Source of the DNA: Pseudomonadota bacterium
GTDB lineage: Bacteria; Pseudomonadota; Gammaproteobacteria; Pseudomonadales; Moraxellaceae
Reading direction: 5' to 3'
Length of the DNA stretch: 44,617 bases
Assembly (NCBI GenBank): GCA_021833365.1
Contig: JAKBFV010000013.1
Span: 1 to 44,617, forward strand
Shown: positions 27,626-36,218 of the stretch, in pieces
How positions within the stretch are numbered: position 1 is the first letter of the stretch
How the letters are laid out: every line of letters begins with the position of its first letter
Notes under the pieces: generated by a model
Databases searched by the model: none
Told to the model about the DNA's origin: nothing
The model's input: only the letters and a program-made list of their open reading frames with translations
Made by a program: the position numbers and the translations under genes

Positions 27626-28945
27626 ATGCATCCCGCCCCTTCCTGGACGGACGATTTTGCAACTGAAACCTGGCTGCAGCAACGCCATGTCGCTAGGCGT
27701 CATCTCTTCATATCAAGCCTGGGGCTGATGCTGGGACTCGGCATCTGGATGACTTGGTCGGTGCTGGTCCTCTGGTTACCGCGCGTAGGCTTTCACCTTT
27801 CCACCACCGAACTGTTCGGCCTGACCGCCATGCCGGCGCTGACGGCCGCCGTGTTGCGCTTCTTTTATGCCATCGCCGCCAGCCGTGTCGGCGCTCGGCA
27901 CATGCTGCAGCTTTCCACCTTGGCGCTGATCTTTCCAGCTATCGGCATCAGCGTCGTCAGTCAGCGGCCGGACCTGCCTTATGGCGACCTCCTCGCCGTC
28001 GCCGCCTTGACCGGGCTCGGCGGCGCTTGTTTCACCTCGGTGATGATCTCGACCAGCCGCCAGTACCCGCTGAGCCGGCAAGGCCGAGCGCTCGGTTGGA
28101 CCGCTGGCCTCGGCCACATCGGCATCGTGCTGGTGCAGGCCTTGCTGCCCTGGGTTCTGCTGCATCCTGTCCTCGGCATGTTTTCTGGTCCGGCATCGGC
28201 GACACAGCAGCATTTGTGGATACAAAATGCCGGCCTCATCTGGCTGCCTGGCATCTTCGTCGTCGTCGTCCTAGCTGAAATCGGTCTGCGCGACCAGGTG
28301 CAGGCGCGGGTGACCCGCCCCATCCTGCGCGCCACCTTCAGACACTTCGACAATTTTCTGCTGTCCTGGCTCTACCTCGGCAGTCTCGGCTCCCTGATCG
28401 GCTTCGCCGCGGTGGAAGCCCTGCTGACCCACACCCTGTTCAAAAATGCACACCTCTCAACCACCTACCTCGGCCCTCTGGCAGCAGTCATCGCCATACC
28501 GATCGGTGGTTCTCTCGCTGATCGTGGTCGTTGTGGTGCTCCCCTCGCTGCGCTCATGTTCATGCTCACCATGATCGCCGTCGGCGGCCTTTTCGTCAGT
28601 TTGCCCGTCGCTGATCTCGAGGGCAGCCTGCCTCTTTACGTCGCCTGTTTCATCTTCATTTTCAGCAGCACCGGCATCGCCCAGGGCGCCACCTTGCAGA
28701 TGATGGCGCAAGTCAGCGAGGAGCAGGCTCCAGGTCAAGGTAGCGAGACGCTCGCCGTCTTGCTCGGCCTCGGTGGCGCCATCGCCACGGTGGGGGGCTT
28801 CTTCATCCCCGGCATGTTGGCGTCTTCGATGAGCATGTTCCAAGGCACCGAGCTGGCTCTGTTTGGTTTCGAGCTCTTTTATGCCAGTTGCCTGGTCATC
28901 GCCTGGTGGTTCTGGCGCCTGCGCGACTTGCCAGCGACACACTGA
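27626..28945 (+). CDS. MFS transporter, NarK-like nitrate/nitrite porter family
   Basis: A 439-residue, 12-helix major facilitator. Two stretches match the nitrate/nitrite porter signatures: RQGRALGWTAGLGHIGIVLV in helix 5, which is close to the family AGxGNxG motif but has His for Asn, and LSWLYLGSLGSLIGFAAVEA in helix 7. This points to NarK-type anion transport, but the Asn-to-His change in the first signature makes the substrate uncertain. No nitrate or nitrite reductase genes are nearby. It ends in a strong terminator 7 bp downstream. Confidence 0.82.
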   Translation: MHPAPSWTDDFATETWLQQRHVARRHLFISSLGLMLGLGIWMTWSVLVLWLPRVGFHLSTTELFGLTAMPALTAAVLRFFYAIAASRVGARHMLQLSTLALIFPAIGISVVSQRPDLPYGDLLAVAALTGLGGACFTSVMISTSRQYPLSRQGRALGWTAGLGHIGIVLVQALLPWVLLHPVLGMFSGPASATQQHLWIQNAGLIWLPGIFVVVVLAEIGLRDQVQARVTRPILRATFRHFDNFLLSWLYLGSLGSLIGFAAVEALLTHTLFKNAHLSTTYLGPLAAVIAIPIGGSLADRGRCGAPLAALMFMLTMIAVGGLFVSLPVADLEGSLPLYVACFIFIFSSTGIAQGATLQMMAQVSEEQAPGQGSETLAVLLGLGGAIATVGGFFIPGMLASSMSMFQGTELALFGFELFYASCLVIAWWFWRLRDLPATH

Positions 28946-28952
28946 AAGATGG

Positions 28953-28980
28953 ATGGCCGGGAAGTTTCCTTCCCGGCCAT
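28953..28980. terminator. Strong bidirectional hairpin after the MFS gene
   Basis: A perfect 12-bp stem (ATGGCCGGGAAG with CTTCCCGGCCAT) encloses a 4-base TTTC loop. It lies between the convergent porter gene and the AdeT-like gene and probably ends both transcripts. Confidence 0.8.
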
Positions 28981-28996
28981 GGCGGCGGATAGCGAC

Positions 28997-30043
28997 TCAC
29001 TCATCGTGCTCAGCACACTCGCTGCGCCCGGGCTCCTCCTTGCAACGCACGAGTTTGAGCAGATGCATCATCTTGGCATTGTAGTGGCCATTCTGCGTCA
29101 ACTGCAGGCGCGCCACTTTCATCATCTGGGTGTACTTCTGCTGATCCTGCGGTGTAAGCGTCATCCAGTACTTGGGGTCGATATTCTTCTCACTGCGCGC
29201 GATCAACTTCCAGGCGCGTTCATTTTCATTGAGCGCATAAGCGCGCAAGGCATCGATACGCTGATCCAGATCAGGCACCTGCTGCAGGAGGCGTTCACGA
29301 TTGATGATGATGCTGGCGGTGATCATCATCAGTGGGAAGTGATAGATGGCGCCGCGATCACCGAGGCCACGATAAAGTTCGAGCGGGCGGTAGGTCACCG
29401 CCGGAGCGACAATGATATCGACTTGTCCGTTGTTGAACTTGCCGCCAAAGTTGGTGATGTCCGAGGCCACTGGCTGTGCCCCCAGCTGCTGTACCATGAA
29501 GGCTTGCGACTTGTCCCAATCGAGCACAGCGATCTTTTTGCCGGCGGCCTTTTCGATGGAATTGATTCGCCGATCCCGAACGAAGACATAAGCAGCCCCA
29601 AGCGGCACGACGCCGATCACTTCATAGGGCCCTTGCCGCATATAGGGCGCCAGCTTGGGCTGTGTCAAGGTCGACAGAAGCAGACGCAAATCGTCATAGC
29701 TGGGCACGCCACCGATCGAGTCGATACTGCCGATGAAGGCATTGAACTGGCGTGCGCGCAAGGTCGTCAAGGCTACTCCATCGCACTGTCCGGCCTTGAA
29801 GTCCTCGGCAGCGACACCTTCATCGGTGTAGACCTTGAGTGTGGTGATGATATTGAAGCGGCGCGCCGCCAGAGCAAGATCCTGGGCATTGGCGAAAGCG
29901 TCGCCCTGCTCGCCGATCGGGTCAAAAATACAAAAGCGCAACTTCAACGGCTGCGGTAGGGGCGCCGGCTCATCCGCATGGACACAACAACTCAGACTGA
30001 ACGCATACACCAAGCACAACATCCTGTTGATCATGGTCCGCAT
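28997..30043 (-). CDS. Periplasmic solute-binding-like protein (AdeT1/2-like)
   Basis: A 348-residue protein with a signal peptide (MINRMLCLVYAFSLSCCVHA) and an alpha/beta binding-protein layout: LRFCIFDPIGEQGDAF, DGVALTTLRARQF, GKKIAVLDWDKSQAFMVQQL, VDIIVAPAVTYRPLELYRGL. It resembles the putative solute-binding family that includes Acinetobacter AdeT1/AdeT2 and is related to TRAP substrate-binding proteins. No membrane permease lies next to it, so it may act as an orphan receptor. ATG 30043 or 30034 could be the start. Family assignment is from memory of motifs and is moderately sure. Confidence 0.68.
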   Translation of the reverse strand: MRTMINRMLCLVYAFSLSCCVHADEPAPLPQPLKLRFCIFDPIGEQGDAFANAQDLALAARRFNIITTLKVYTDEGVAAEDFKAGQCDGVALTTLRARQFNAFIGSIDSIGGVPSYDDLRLLLSTLTQPKLAPYMRQGPYEVIGVVPLGAAYVFVRDRRINSIEKAAGKKIAVLDWDKSQAFMVQQLGAQPVASDITNFGGKFNNGQVDIIVAPAVTYRPLELYRGLGDRGAIYHFPLMMITASIIINRERLLQQVPDLDQRIDALRAYALNENERAWKLIARSEKNIDPKYWMTLTPQDQQKYTQMMKVARLQLTQNGHYNAKMMHLLKLVRCKEEPGRSECAEHDE

Positions 30044-30144
30044 CGACTCAATACTCCCGACAGTTCAGGCCCTGATCCTGGCACAGATCACTGAGCGGAC
30101 CATTGACACAACCGCCGCGCGCGACCAGGCCGCAGAGTCACTTC

Positions 30145-30492
30145 TCAGTGCACTACGACCGCCGCTTTGTGCAACACGATCGTCACCAGCACGACGGCAT
30201 GGGTCAATGCGTGCAGGGCATGTAACTGATGCGCAGCGAGACAGGTCATCTCCGATTCGCGCAGAATGACCTGCTGACCGGCGATATCGATCTGAACCCG
30301 CCCCTCGACACATTGCAAGGTACAATCACCGGCAAAGCCGTGTTCACGCAGAGCCTCGCCACGCGGCAAGACCAAGCGGATCACTTCAAGTTCAGGGGTT
30401 CGGACGACGGCGCGTGAGAAAAACTCGGTGTACGGCTCACCGGTGGGATGGATATTGAACACTTCTCCATGATCAGGACGACACAGGGCCAT
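30145..30492 (-). CDS. Small cupin-domain protein
   Basis: A 115-residue single-domain cupin. The beta-barrel motifs are partly visible: LPRGEALREHGFAGDCTLQC, then GRVQIDIAGQQVILRESEMT and LAAHQLHALHAL. One histidine stands in the first motif and three in the last region, so metal binding is possible but the classical HxH...H set is incomplete. It lies about 100 bp upstream of the AdeT-like gene on the same strand and may be co-transcribed with it. Function unknown. Confidence 0.75.
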   Translation of the reverse strand: MALCRPDHGEVFNIHPTGEPYTEFFSRAVVRTPELEVIRLVLPRGEALREHGFAGDCTLQCVEGRVQIDIAGQQVILRESEMTCLAAHQLHALHALTHAVVLVTIVLHKAAVVVH

Positions 30493-30585
30493 GATTCACT
30501 CCTTGTCAGGCGAACTGTCGCCTCAGTATAGCGCAAGCATCGGGCTGCGATTATCATAGGCCTTTTACTGCCCATCGGAGGGGCG

Positions 30586-30894
30586 ATGAAGGGCGCCAGT
30601 CTCTTTCTCTTACTCACCACCCTGATCATCGCCATGACACCCGGGGTGCAGGCCAAGAGTGCCGGTCGCTATGCAGGAGACTTCAATCGCAGTTTTCTGA
30701 CACAGCTGCAACGGCCCTTCAGCAAGACTGAGCTTGATCATCGCATCGGCAATAAAGGCCTACAGATCCGTCCCCACCATTATCACTGGGATGGACAGCA
30801 CGGTTCCTATCTCAACGTCGACACCCAGGCGGATCAGGTCACCCGCATGACCCTGCTCACCCCGGAAGGGGAGCTCATCGATATCCACGATTGA
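30586..30894 (+). CDS. Small secreted protein of unknown function
   Basis: A 102-residue protein with a clear Sec signal peptide (hydrophobic stretch SLFLLLTTLIIAMTPGVQA, cleavage before KSAG). The mature 78 residues contain a histidine-rich patch (QIRPHHYHWDGQHG) and end LIDIHD. A strong site GGAGGGGCG precedes the ATG. It is divergent from the cupin gene and followed by a convergent histidine kinase gene. I recognise no family; the histidines could bind metal (inference). Confidence 0.65.
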   Translation: MKGASLFLLLTTLIIAMTPGVQAKSAGRYAGDFNRSFLTQLQRPFSKTELDHRIGNKGLQIRPHHYHWDGQHGSYLNVDTQADQVTRMTLLTPEGELIDIHD

Positions 30895-30953
30895 TGGCCT
30901 GCACCTCGGCACAGAACGCTCATATACCCGGAACCGGCCCGTTGCCCACTGCG

Positions 30954-32108
30954 TCAAGACGGCATGGCCGTGCGGCTGGGTAAGCTGATGATGAATTCAG
31001 CGCCACCACCAGGGCGTTGTTGTGCAACGATTCGCCCCCCCTGCAATTCGACCAGGGTATGCACCACCGCCAATCCCAGGCCAGCGCCGCCGGTGTGCCG
31101 ATTGCGCGAGGAATCGACACGGAAAAAAGCGCCGAAAACCCGCTCTTCACGCCAGTCAGGTAGACCTGGGCCACGATCAGCGATGGTCAGCTCGACCTGA
31201 TCCGCATGCATGCTTAAAACGATATCAACTTCACCACCGGCCGCCGCATAACGCAGAGCATTTTCGATGAGATTGGTGATGATCTGACGCAGACGATCGG
31301 GGTCGGCCCATACCCAGCATTCCGTCGCCGTCAGGTGCAGTTGCATACCCAGGGCTTGCGCACGCTCGGCGAACAGCTCCACCCAGGAACTCAGCAAAGA
31401 TTTTAGTTCCAGCTGTTCCGGGCGCAGAAGCAGGCGCTTTTCCTGACCCATGGTGATGATATTGAGATCATCGACGAGACGCACCAGATGGACAACCTGA
31501 TCGAGAAGACGCTGATGCTCATGCGCATGCCCCTGCAAGACGCCATCACACAATGCATGCAGTCGGCCCTGCAAAATCGTCAGCGGGGTACGCAATTCAT
31601 GTGAAATGCTGGCGATCAGCTCGCGACGCTCATCTTCAAGACGCTGCAGATTCCCGGCCAGGGCATTGAAGGCATGCTGCAAGCGCCGTAAGGCCCCTTC
31701 AGCATCCTCTGGCGAACGCACCGCATAGTCGCCCGAGGCCATATGCGCCGCCGCCTCCTCGACACCCTGCAGGGGCCGCAAGAGCCATCGCCAAGCCAGC
31801 CAGGAAGTGCTGGCAGAGAGCGTACCGGCCATCAGCAGCCACCACAGAATCTGTAAAGAGACTCGCGGTTGCGCCCGTGTCATGAAATGATAGCGAATGA
31901 GTTCAGCCTCGTCGCTATCAGCACGGTGTCGCCGCAACAGGCCTTCATAACGCTGCACCGTCTCCGATGGCATGCTCGCCCAAAAGGCCTGCTCGCGCTG
32001 ATGGCGCCACCAAAATGCCGAGGTAAATTGCATGACCGCAAAAAGCAGAACGATGGCAGCAACGAACAATCCAAGGCGTAGTGGTGGCGAGCGCATCATT
32101 CGGAACAT
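30954..32108 (-). CDS. Sensor histidine kinase (BaeS-like)
   Basis: A 384-residue inner-membrane kinase. Two transmembrane helices (about residues 12-32 and 85-108) flank a short periplasmic loop of about 50 residues. A HAMP domain follows (RPLQGVEEAAAHMASGDYAV), then the HisKA box ISHELRTPLT with the phospho-accepting histidine, and the ATPase boxes NLIENALRYA, DRGPGLP and GAGLGLAVV. It overlaps the response regulator gene by 13 bp. The pair is divergent from the exporter operon at 32910, which makes envelope-stress or substrate-induced control of that operon a reasonable guess. Confidence 0.9.
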   Translation of the reverse strand: MFRMMRSPPLRLGLFVAAIVLLFAVMQFTSAFWWRHQREQAFWASMPSETVQRYEGLLRRHRADSDEAELIRYHFMTRAQPRVSLQILWWLLMAGTLSASTSWLAWRWLLRPLQGVEEAAAHMASGDYAVRSPEDAEGALRRLQHAFNALAGNLQRLEDERRELIASISHELRTPLTILQGRLHALCDGVLQGHAHEHQRLLDQVVHLVRLVDDLNIITMGQEKRLLLRPEQLELKSLLSSWVELFAERAQALGMQLHLTATECWVWADPDRLRQIITNLIENALRYAAAGGEVDIVLSMHADQVELTIADRGPGLPDWREERVFGAFFRVDSSRNRHTGGAGLGLAVVHTLVELQGGRIVAQQRPGGGAEFIISLPSRTAMPS

Positions 32109-32794
32109 AGTCGATACCCTACTCCGCGCACCGTTTCGATGAGATCCCCACAGCCAGCGAGCTGCAGTTTTTTGCGTAACTTGCTGAGATGGCTATCGAC
32201 GACACGATCGAGAGCATCGCTCTCCGGCATACAGGATTCGATCAGTTCATTGCGGCTGAAACAGCGGCGTGGCTGCCGCGCCATTTTCGCGAGCAGACGA
32301 AACTCGGTCAGCGTCAGGGGCAATTCCCTCTCCTGCCCCTGAGCATCGCGCACCCGGGCAAGATGCATCTCCGGATCGATGCGCAAGACGCCGATCTGCA
32401 GATATGCAGCTTCATGTCGCACTGGATGTCGCGCACGCCGCAGGACCGCATGGATACGGGCGATGACCTCGGCTGGTTTGAACGGCTTGGTGATGTAGTC
32501 GTCGGCACCGAGCCGAAGAGCGAGCAGGGTATTGACCTCATCGGTGAGCGCCGTGAGCATGATCACTGGCCACTCGCCTTCGGCACGCAAGGCTTGCAGG
32601 ACATCGAGACCATTTTGACCGGGCAGGCGGATATCGAGCAAGATGAGCGCCGGGTCGATGCGTCGTGCCAATTGCAGGCCAACGCGCCCATCACTGGCAT
32701 GAAACGGCTGAAAACCATCCTGTTGCAGATACAGCTGCAAGATCTCGGCGATCTCCAGCTCATCTTCGACGATGAGAATGCTGGGCGACGACAC
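32096..32794 (-). CDS. OmpR-family response regulator (BaeR-like)
   Basis: A 232-residue regulator. Its receiver domain has the acidic pair in IVEDE, the phosphorylation aspartate in LLDIRLPG near residue 53, and the lysine in YITKPF. The winged-helix DNA-binding domain ends with DSHLSKLRKKL...VRGVGYRL. The start is a GTG at 32794 placed 5 bases after AGGAGGGGAC. It is transcribed ahead of the kinase gene with an overlap. The 115-bp region to the divergent exporter operon holds no obvious direct repeat that I can assign as its site. Confidence 0.92.
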   Translation of the reverse strand: MSSPSILIVEDELEIAEILQLYLQQDGFQPFHASDGRVGLQLARRIDPALILLDIRLPGQNGLDVLQALRAEGEWPVIMLTALTDEVNTLLALRLGADDYITKPFKPAEVIARIHAVLRRARHPVRHEAAYLQIGVLRIDPEMHLARVRDAQGQERELPLTLTEFRLLAKMARQPRRCFSRNELIESCMPESDALDRVVDSHLSKLRKKLQLAGCGDLIETVRGVGYRLCSE

Positions 32795-32909
32795 GTCCCC
32801 TCCTGAGTCAGAGGCATGCGCCAGTGTAACGCCAAGACATCACTTGTGCATCCACACAATCTCCATCATCGATCCATGCAGGCGCAATGCCGACATAGAC
32901 AATACCGGC

Positions 32910-34334
32910 ATGTTCATATCCGTCTGCATCGGGCCGCGTTTTGCCCTGACAAGTCTACTCTGGCTGGCACTGACCTGGCCCCTGGTGGCTTGCATGTCGG
33001 CGCCGCGAGCGCAGGTGCCGCACGATTTCGCAAGCGACCAGGCGATGAATGCACAGGAGGCGCAAGCGCAGGCCTTGCCTGAGGATGATCTCGCCTGGTG
33101 GCAGGTGTTCCAAGACACCACATTACAGACCCTGGTGCAACAAACCCTGCGCGACAACCTCGATCTGCAAGCCGAGCGGCAACGCCTGCAGGCAGAACGC
33201 AGCCTCGCCGCGCAAGATGACAAAGAGTTTTTACCCCAAGCGGCCTGGCTCAGCCAAAGTGTGACCTCAGCCAGCGGCATCGATACTTTTTACCAGTACG
33301 GTTTCGACGCCAGTTGGGAGATGGGCTGGTTCGGCCGCAAAGACAGTCAACATCTGCGCAGTCAGGGCGAGGTTCTGGATGAAGCGGCACGTGTCCGCGC
33401 CCTGAAAGTTTCGCTGGTGGGGGACCTCGTACGCGCCTATCTGCAACTGCGTCAAGCGCAACAGGAACTGCTCTTGCAGCAACAAAGCACGCGTTGGTTG
33501 CAACGCCAGGCGGCACTGCATGAGCAAGGCGTCGCCCTCGGTCTGCTCGCCGCCAATGGCGCGCAGACGATCGAACGTCAAACCCTACAATCACGACAGA
33601 CCATGGAACACTGGCAGGCGCAACAACAGCGGGCGGCGCTGCGCCTCGCTCTGCTCTGTGGCCGCACGAGCCCGGATCGACGCTGGCAGCAGAATCAGCC
33701 GACGATGACGTCCCTACCCCAGCATTATCAGCTCGGTCGCCTGCCGGTTCGCCTGCTCAATGGCCAGCCCGATGTACAACGTGCGCGTGCCCGTCTGCTG
33801 CGTGCTGAAGCTGCGGCTGGGTTGGCCCACGCCGATCGTTATCCGAGCGTCAATATCGGCGCCGGCTATTTCTTTGCCAGCAATATCACCCAGAATATCG
33901 TCTTTGACGGCGATACCAACGCCACTCCCAGCCTCGGACCCGTGATCAACATTCCTTTGTTCGATTGGGGACGGCGACGCCGAATCGATGCCATACGCCG
34001 CCAGCAGATGAACGCTGCCGCCCAAGACTATCGCGCTCAGGTGCGTCATGCCTATACCGAAGTCGAGGAGGATCTGAGCGCCTTGCAGGAGCAGGAACAG
34101 AACATCCTGCAGCACAAAGCGATCCTGCAACTCGACCAGCAAAACTTGCAGAGCGGCAGCGCACGACAGCGTCTCGGACTGGCCGGTCAAGGGCCGCTCA
34201 TCGCGATACATCTACAGGCCATCGCTGATCAGACCCGACTCGACAGTGCCGAATTCAACGCTGCCATCGCGTACATTCGCCTGTATAAGGCTCTCGGTGG
34301 ACCCACCCTGACACGGCGGGATACCCTATGGTAG
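32910..34334 (+). CDS. Outer-membrane efflux lipoprotein (TolC/NodT family)
   Basis: A 474-residue outer-membrane factor. The signal peptide ends in the lipobox LVAC (residues 25-28), giving a lipid-anchored N terminus. Two outer-membrane efflux repeats follow, each with a coiled-coil section (LDLQAERQRLQAERSLAAQD; later DYRAQVRHAYTEVEEDLSAL) and beta-barrel strands such as YPSVNIGAGYFF. It forms the outer-membrane duct of the exporter encoded by the next three genes. The start at 32910 is chosen because it gives the signal peptide; in-frame codons extend to 32772 without a signal. It overlaps the permease gene by 7 bp. Confidence 0.9.
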   Translation: MFISVCIGPRFALTSLLWLALTWPLVACMSAPRAQVPHDFASDQAMNAQEAQAQALPEDDLAWWQVFQDTTLQTLVQQTLRDNLDLQAERQRLQAERSLAAQDDKEFLPQAAWLSQSVTSASGIDTFYQYGFDASWEMGWFGRKDSQHLRSQGEVLDEAARVRALKVSLVGDLVRAYLQLRQAQQELLLQQQSTRWLQRQAALHEQGVALGLLAANGAQTIERQTLQSRQTMEHWQAQQQRAALRLALLCGRTSPDRRWQQNQPTMTSLPQHYQLGRLPVRLLNGQPDVQRARARLLRAEAAAGLAHADRYPSVNIGAGYFFASNITQNIVFDGDTNATPSLGPVINIPLFDWGRRRRIDAIRRQQMNAAAQDYRAQVRHAYTEVEEDLSALQEQEQNILQHKAILQLDQQNLQSGSARQRLGLAGQGPLIAIHLQAIADQTRLDSAEFNAAIAYIRLYKALGGPTLTRRDTLW

Positions 34335-35461
34335 CCCTGGCACGTAAGACCCTGGTACGGGAATGGCCACGATTTTTTCCTGCCATCATGGCCATCGGCT
34401 TCGCTGGCCTGCTGCTTTTTGCACAAGCCGCCCTGGTTCTCGGCATCTTCGGCAGCGCTGCCGTCTACATCGAAGAATCGGCGGGGGATATCTGGGCGGG
34501 CTACCCTGGAACACAGAGTGTCAATCTCGGTCGATCGATCAGCAACGACGTCGCCCTGCTGCTGCGTTCCTCTCCCGCCGTCGCCGAGGTCGAACCCATG
34601 CTCTGGCTGGACAGCGACTGGCGCGCCGGAAGCGGTCATGGCAGCGCGTCGATCTCGGTCATCGGTATCGATGCGCAAAGCCAGGGGCTGCTTTTCCAGA
34701 AACTGCTGTTACCGGCTGTGCGCGCTGCCTTACTGCAACCGGCGGCGGTCATCGTCGATCGCGCTGATCTCGACCAACTCGGGGTCAAGCTCGGCGATAG
34801 CGCCTGGATCGACCAGCATCGCGTGCATATCGTCGCCACCGTCAATGGTCTGCGTGCTCTCGGTGGTGTCAATGTCCTGGCCTCTTTGAGTACTCTGCGC
34901 TGGCTCGCCAACAACCCCGCCGAAACGCAGCGCTCGACTTATTTCGTCGCTCGCCTTTACCATCACGACCGCCTCACGGCGACGCTGCGGCAACTGCGCG
35001 GCCGTTCGAGCTTTGGTCCCTACGCGCTCTGGAGCGCCAACGAATTTTCCCGCCGCTCGCAGCTTTTCTGGCTGCTTGACACCGGTGCCGGTGTCGCCGT
35101 CGCTTTTCTGGCTGTCATCGTGTTTCTCGTCGGAGCCATCATTTCCAGTCAATCGCTGATGGCCGTCATCATCGCCTCATCGCGCGAATATGCCACCCTC
35201 AACGCCTTGGGCGCCGGTAAAAACGCCCTGCGCTGGCTGGTCTTTGAACAAGCCCTCTGGATAGGCGGACTGGGCCTCATCCTGGCCACGGTCATGAGCC
35301 TCATCCTGCTCCCTTTCGCTGGCGCCCATGATGTGCCGATCGCTATGAATCTCCCAGTCGCGCTGACCTGTGCCCTGCTCGTGCTGTTACTATCCCTGGT
35401 CTCCGGCCTTTTCGCCATGCGCGGCCTGTTGCGGGCTGAACCCGCCCTGCTGCTGAGGTGA
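34328..35461 (+). CDS. ABC transporter permease, DevC/FtsX-like
   Basis: A 377-residue permease with one N-terminal transmembrane helix (about residues 15-45), a periplasmic domain of about 200 residues and three C-terminal helices, the type VII ABC (MacB/FtsX/DevC) layout. The periplasmic part (GYPGTQSVNLGRSISNDVAL, FNVLASLSTLRWL-like region) resembles the DevC family known from heterocyst glycolipid export. It works with the ATPase and the HlyD-type adaptor encoded next. Its start overlaps the outer-membrane factor gene, and the ATPase ATG lies 1 bp after its stop. Confidence 0.85.
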   Translation: MVALARKTLVREWPRFFPAIMAIGFAGLLLFAQAALVLGIFGSAAVYIEESAGDIWAGYPGTQSVNLGRSISNDVALLLRSSPAVAEVEPMLWLDSDWRAGSGHGSASISVIGIDAQSQGLLFQKLLLPAVRAALLQPAAVIVDRADLDQLGVKLGDSAWIDQHRVHIVATVNGLRALGGVNVLASLSTLRWLANNPAETQRSTYFVARLYHHDRLTATLRQLRGRSSFGPYALWSANEFSRRSQLFWLLDTGAGVAVAFLAVIVFLVGAIISSQSLMAVIIASSREYATLNALGAGKNALRWLVFEQALWIGGLGLILATVMSLILLPFAGAHDVPIAMNLPVALTCALLVLLLSLVSGLFAMRGLLRAEPALLLR

Positions 35462-35462
35462 G

Positions 35463-36218
35463 ATGATGAAGACCTCATCCCAGCCCGGATTGTTGCCCGC
35501 CGCCAGCGCCTGTACCATCGAAGCGCGCTTGATCAGCAAGTCCTATCGCTCCGGTCGCCTGCAGGTGCAGGTCCTCTCGGAACTGTCGCTGGCGATCGCG
35601 CCGGCGGAACTGACGCTCATCGTCGGTCCCTCTGGATGCGGCAAAAGTACCCTGCTGTCGATCATCAGTGGATTGCAAAACCCCGATGCCGGGCGCGTCA
35701 TCGCCCTCGGCGAGGACATCAGCAAAGCCAGTCGTCAGGTCCTGGAACGCTTTCGCCTGCATCATACCGGCTTCGTTTTTCAGGGTTACAACCTCTTCCC
35801 GGCGCTCACTGCTCTCGAGCAAGTGCAACTCCCTTTGTCCTACCTGCGCCTGCCACGCCGGGAGATACTGCAGCGCGCCCAGGAAGCACTCGCTGAAGTG
35901 GGACTCAGTGCCAAAGCGCAACGCCTTCCCGCCGAACTATCCGGCGGCGAAAAACAGCGTGTTGCCATCGCCAGGGCACTCGCCAAGCGCCCCGACCTTC
36001 TTTTTGCCGATGAGCCGACGAGCGCTCTCGATGCCGCCAGCGGCCAGACCATCATCGATCTTTTACATCGCATCGCTCGTCACCACGCTACAACCGTGCT
36101 TTGTGTCAGCCACGACCCGCGTCTGATCCGACACGCTGATCGCGTTCTCGCTATGGAGGATGGCGTCATCCAGCGCGATTGGCGAGATGACGCCCACCTC
36201 CTGGAGGAGAGCCCATGA
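35463..36218 (+). CDS. ABC transporter ATP-binding protein, DevA/LolD-like
   Basis: A 251-residue ABC ATPase of the MacB/LolD/DevA class. Walker A is GPSGCGKST near residue 57, the Q-loop is in FVFQGYNLFPALTALEQV, the signature LSGGEKQRVAIARALAKRP, Walker B LLFADEPTSALD, and the H-loop CVSHDPR. Two tandem ATGs (35463 and 35466) follow GAGGTGAG. It powers the DevC-like permease and is coupled to the adaptor gene by an ATGA overlap. Confidence 0.92.
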   Translation: MMKTSSQPGLLPAASACTIEARLISKSYRSGRLQVQVLSELSLAIAPAELTLIVGPSGCGKSTLLSIISGLQNPDAGRVIALGEDISKASRQVLERFRLHHTGFVFQGYNLFPALTALEQVQLPLSYLRLPRREILQRAQEALAEVGLSAKAQRLPAELSGGEKQRVAIARALAKRPDLLFADEPTSALDAASGQTIIDLLHRIARHHATTVLCVSHDPRLIRHADRVLAMEDGVIQRDWRDDAHLLEESP

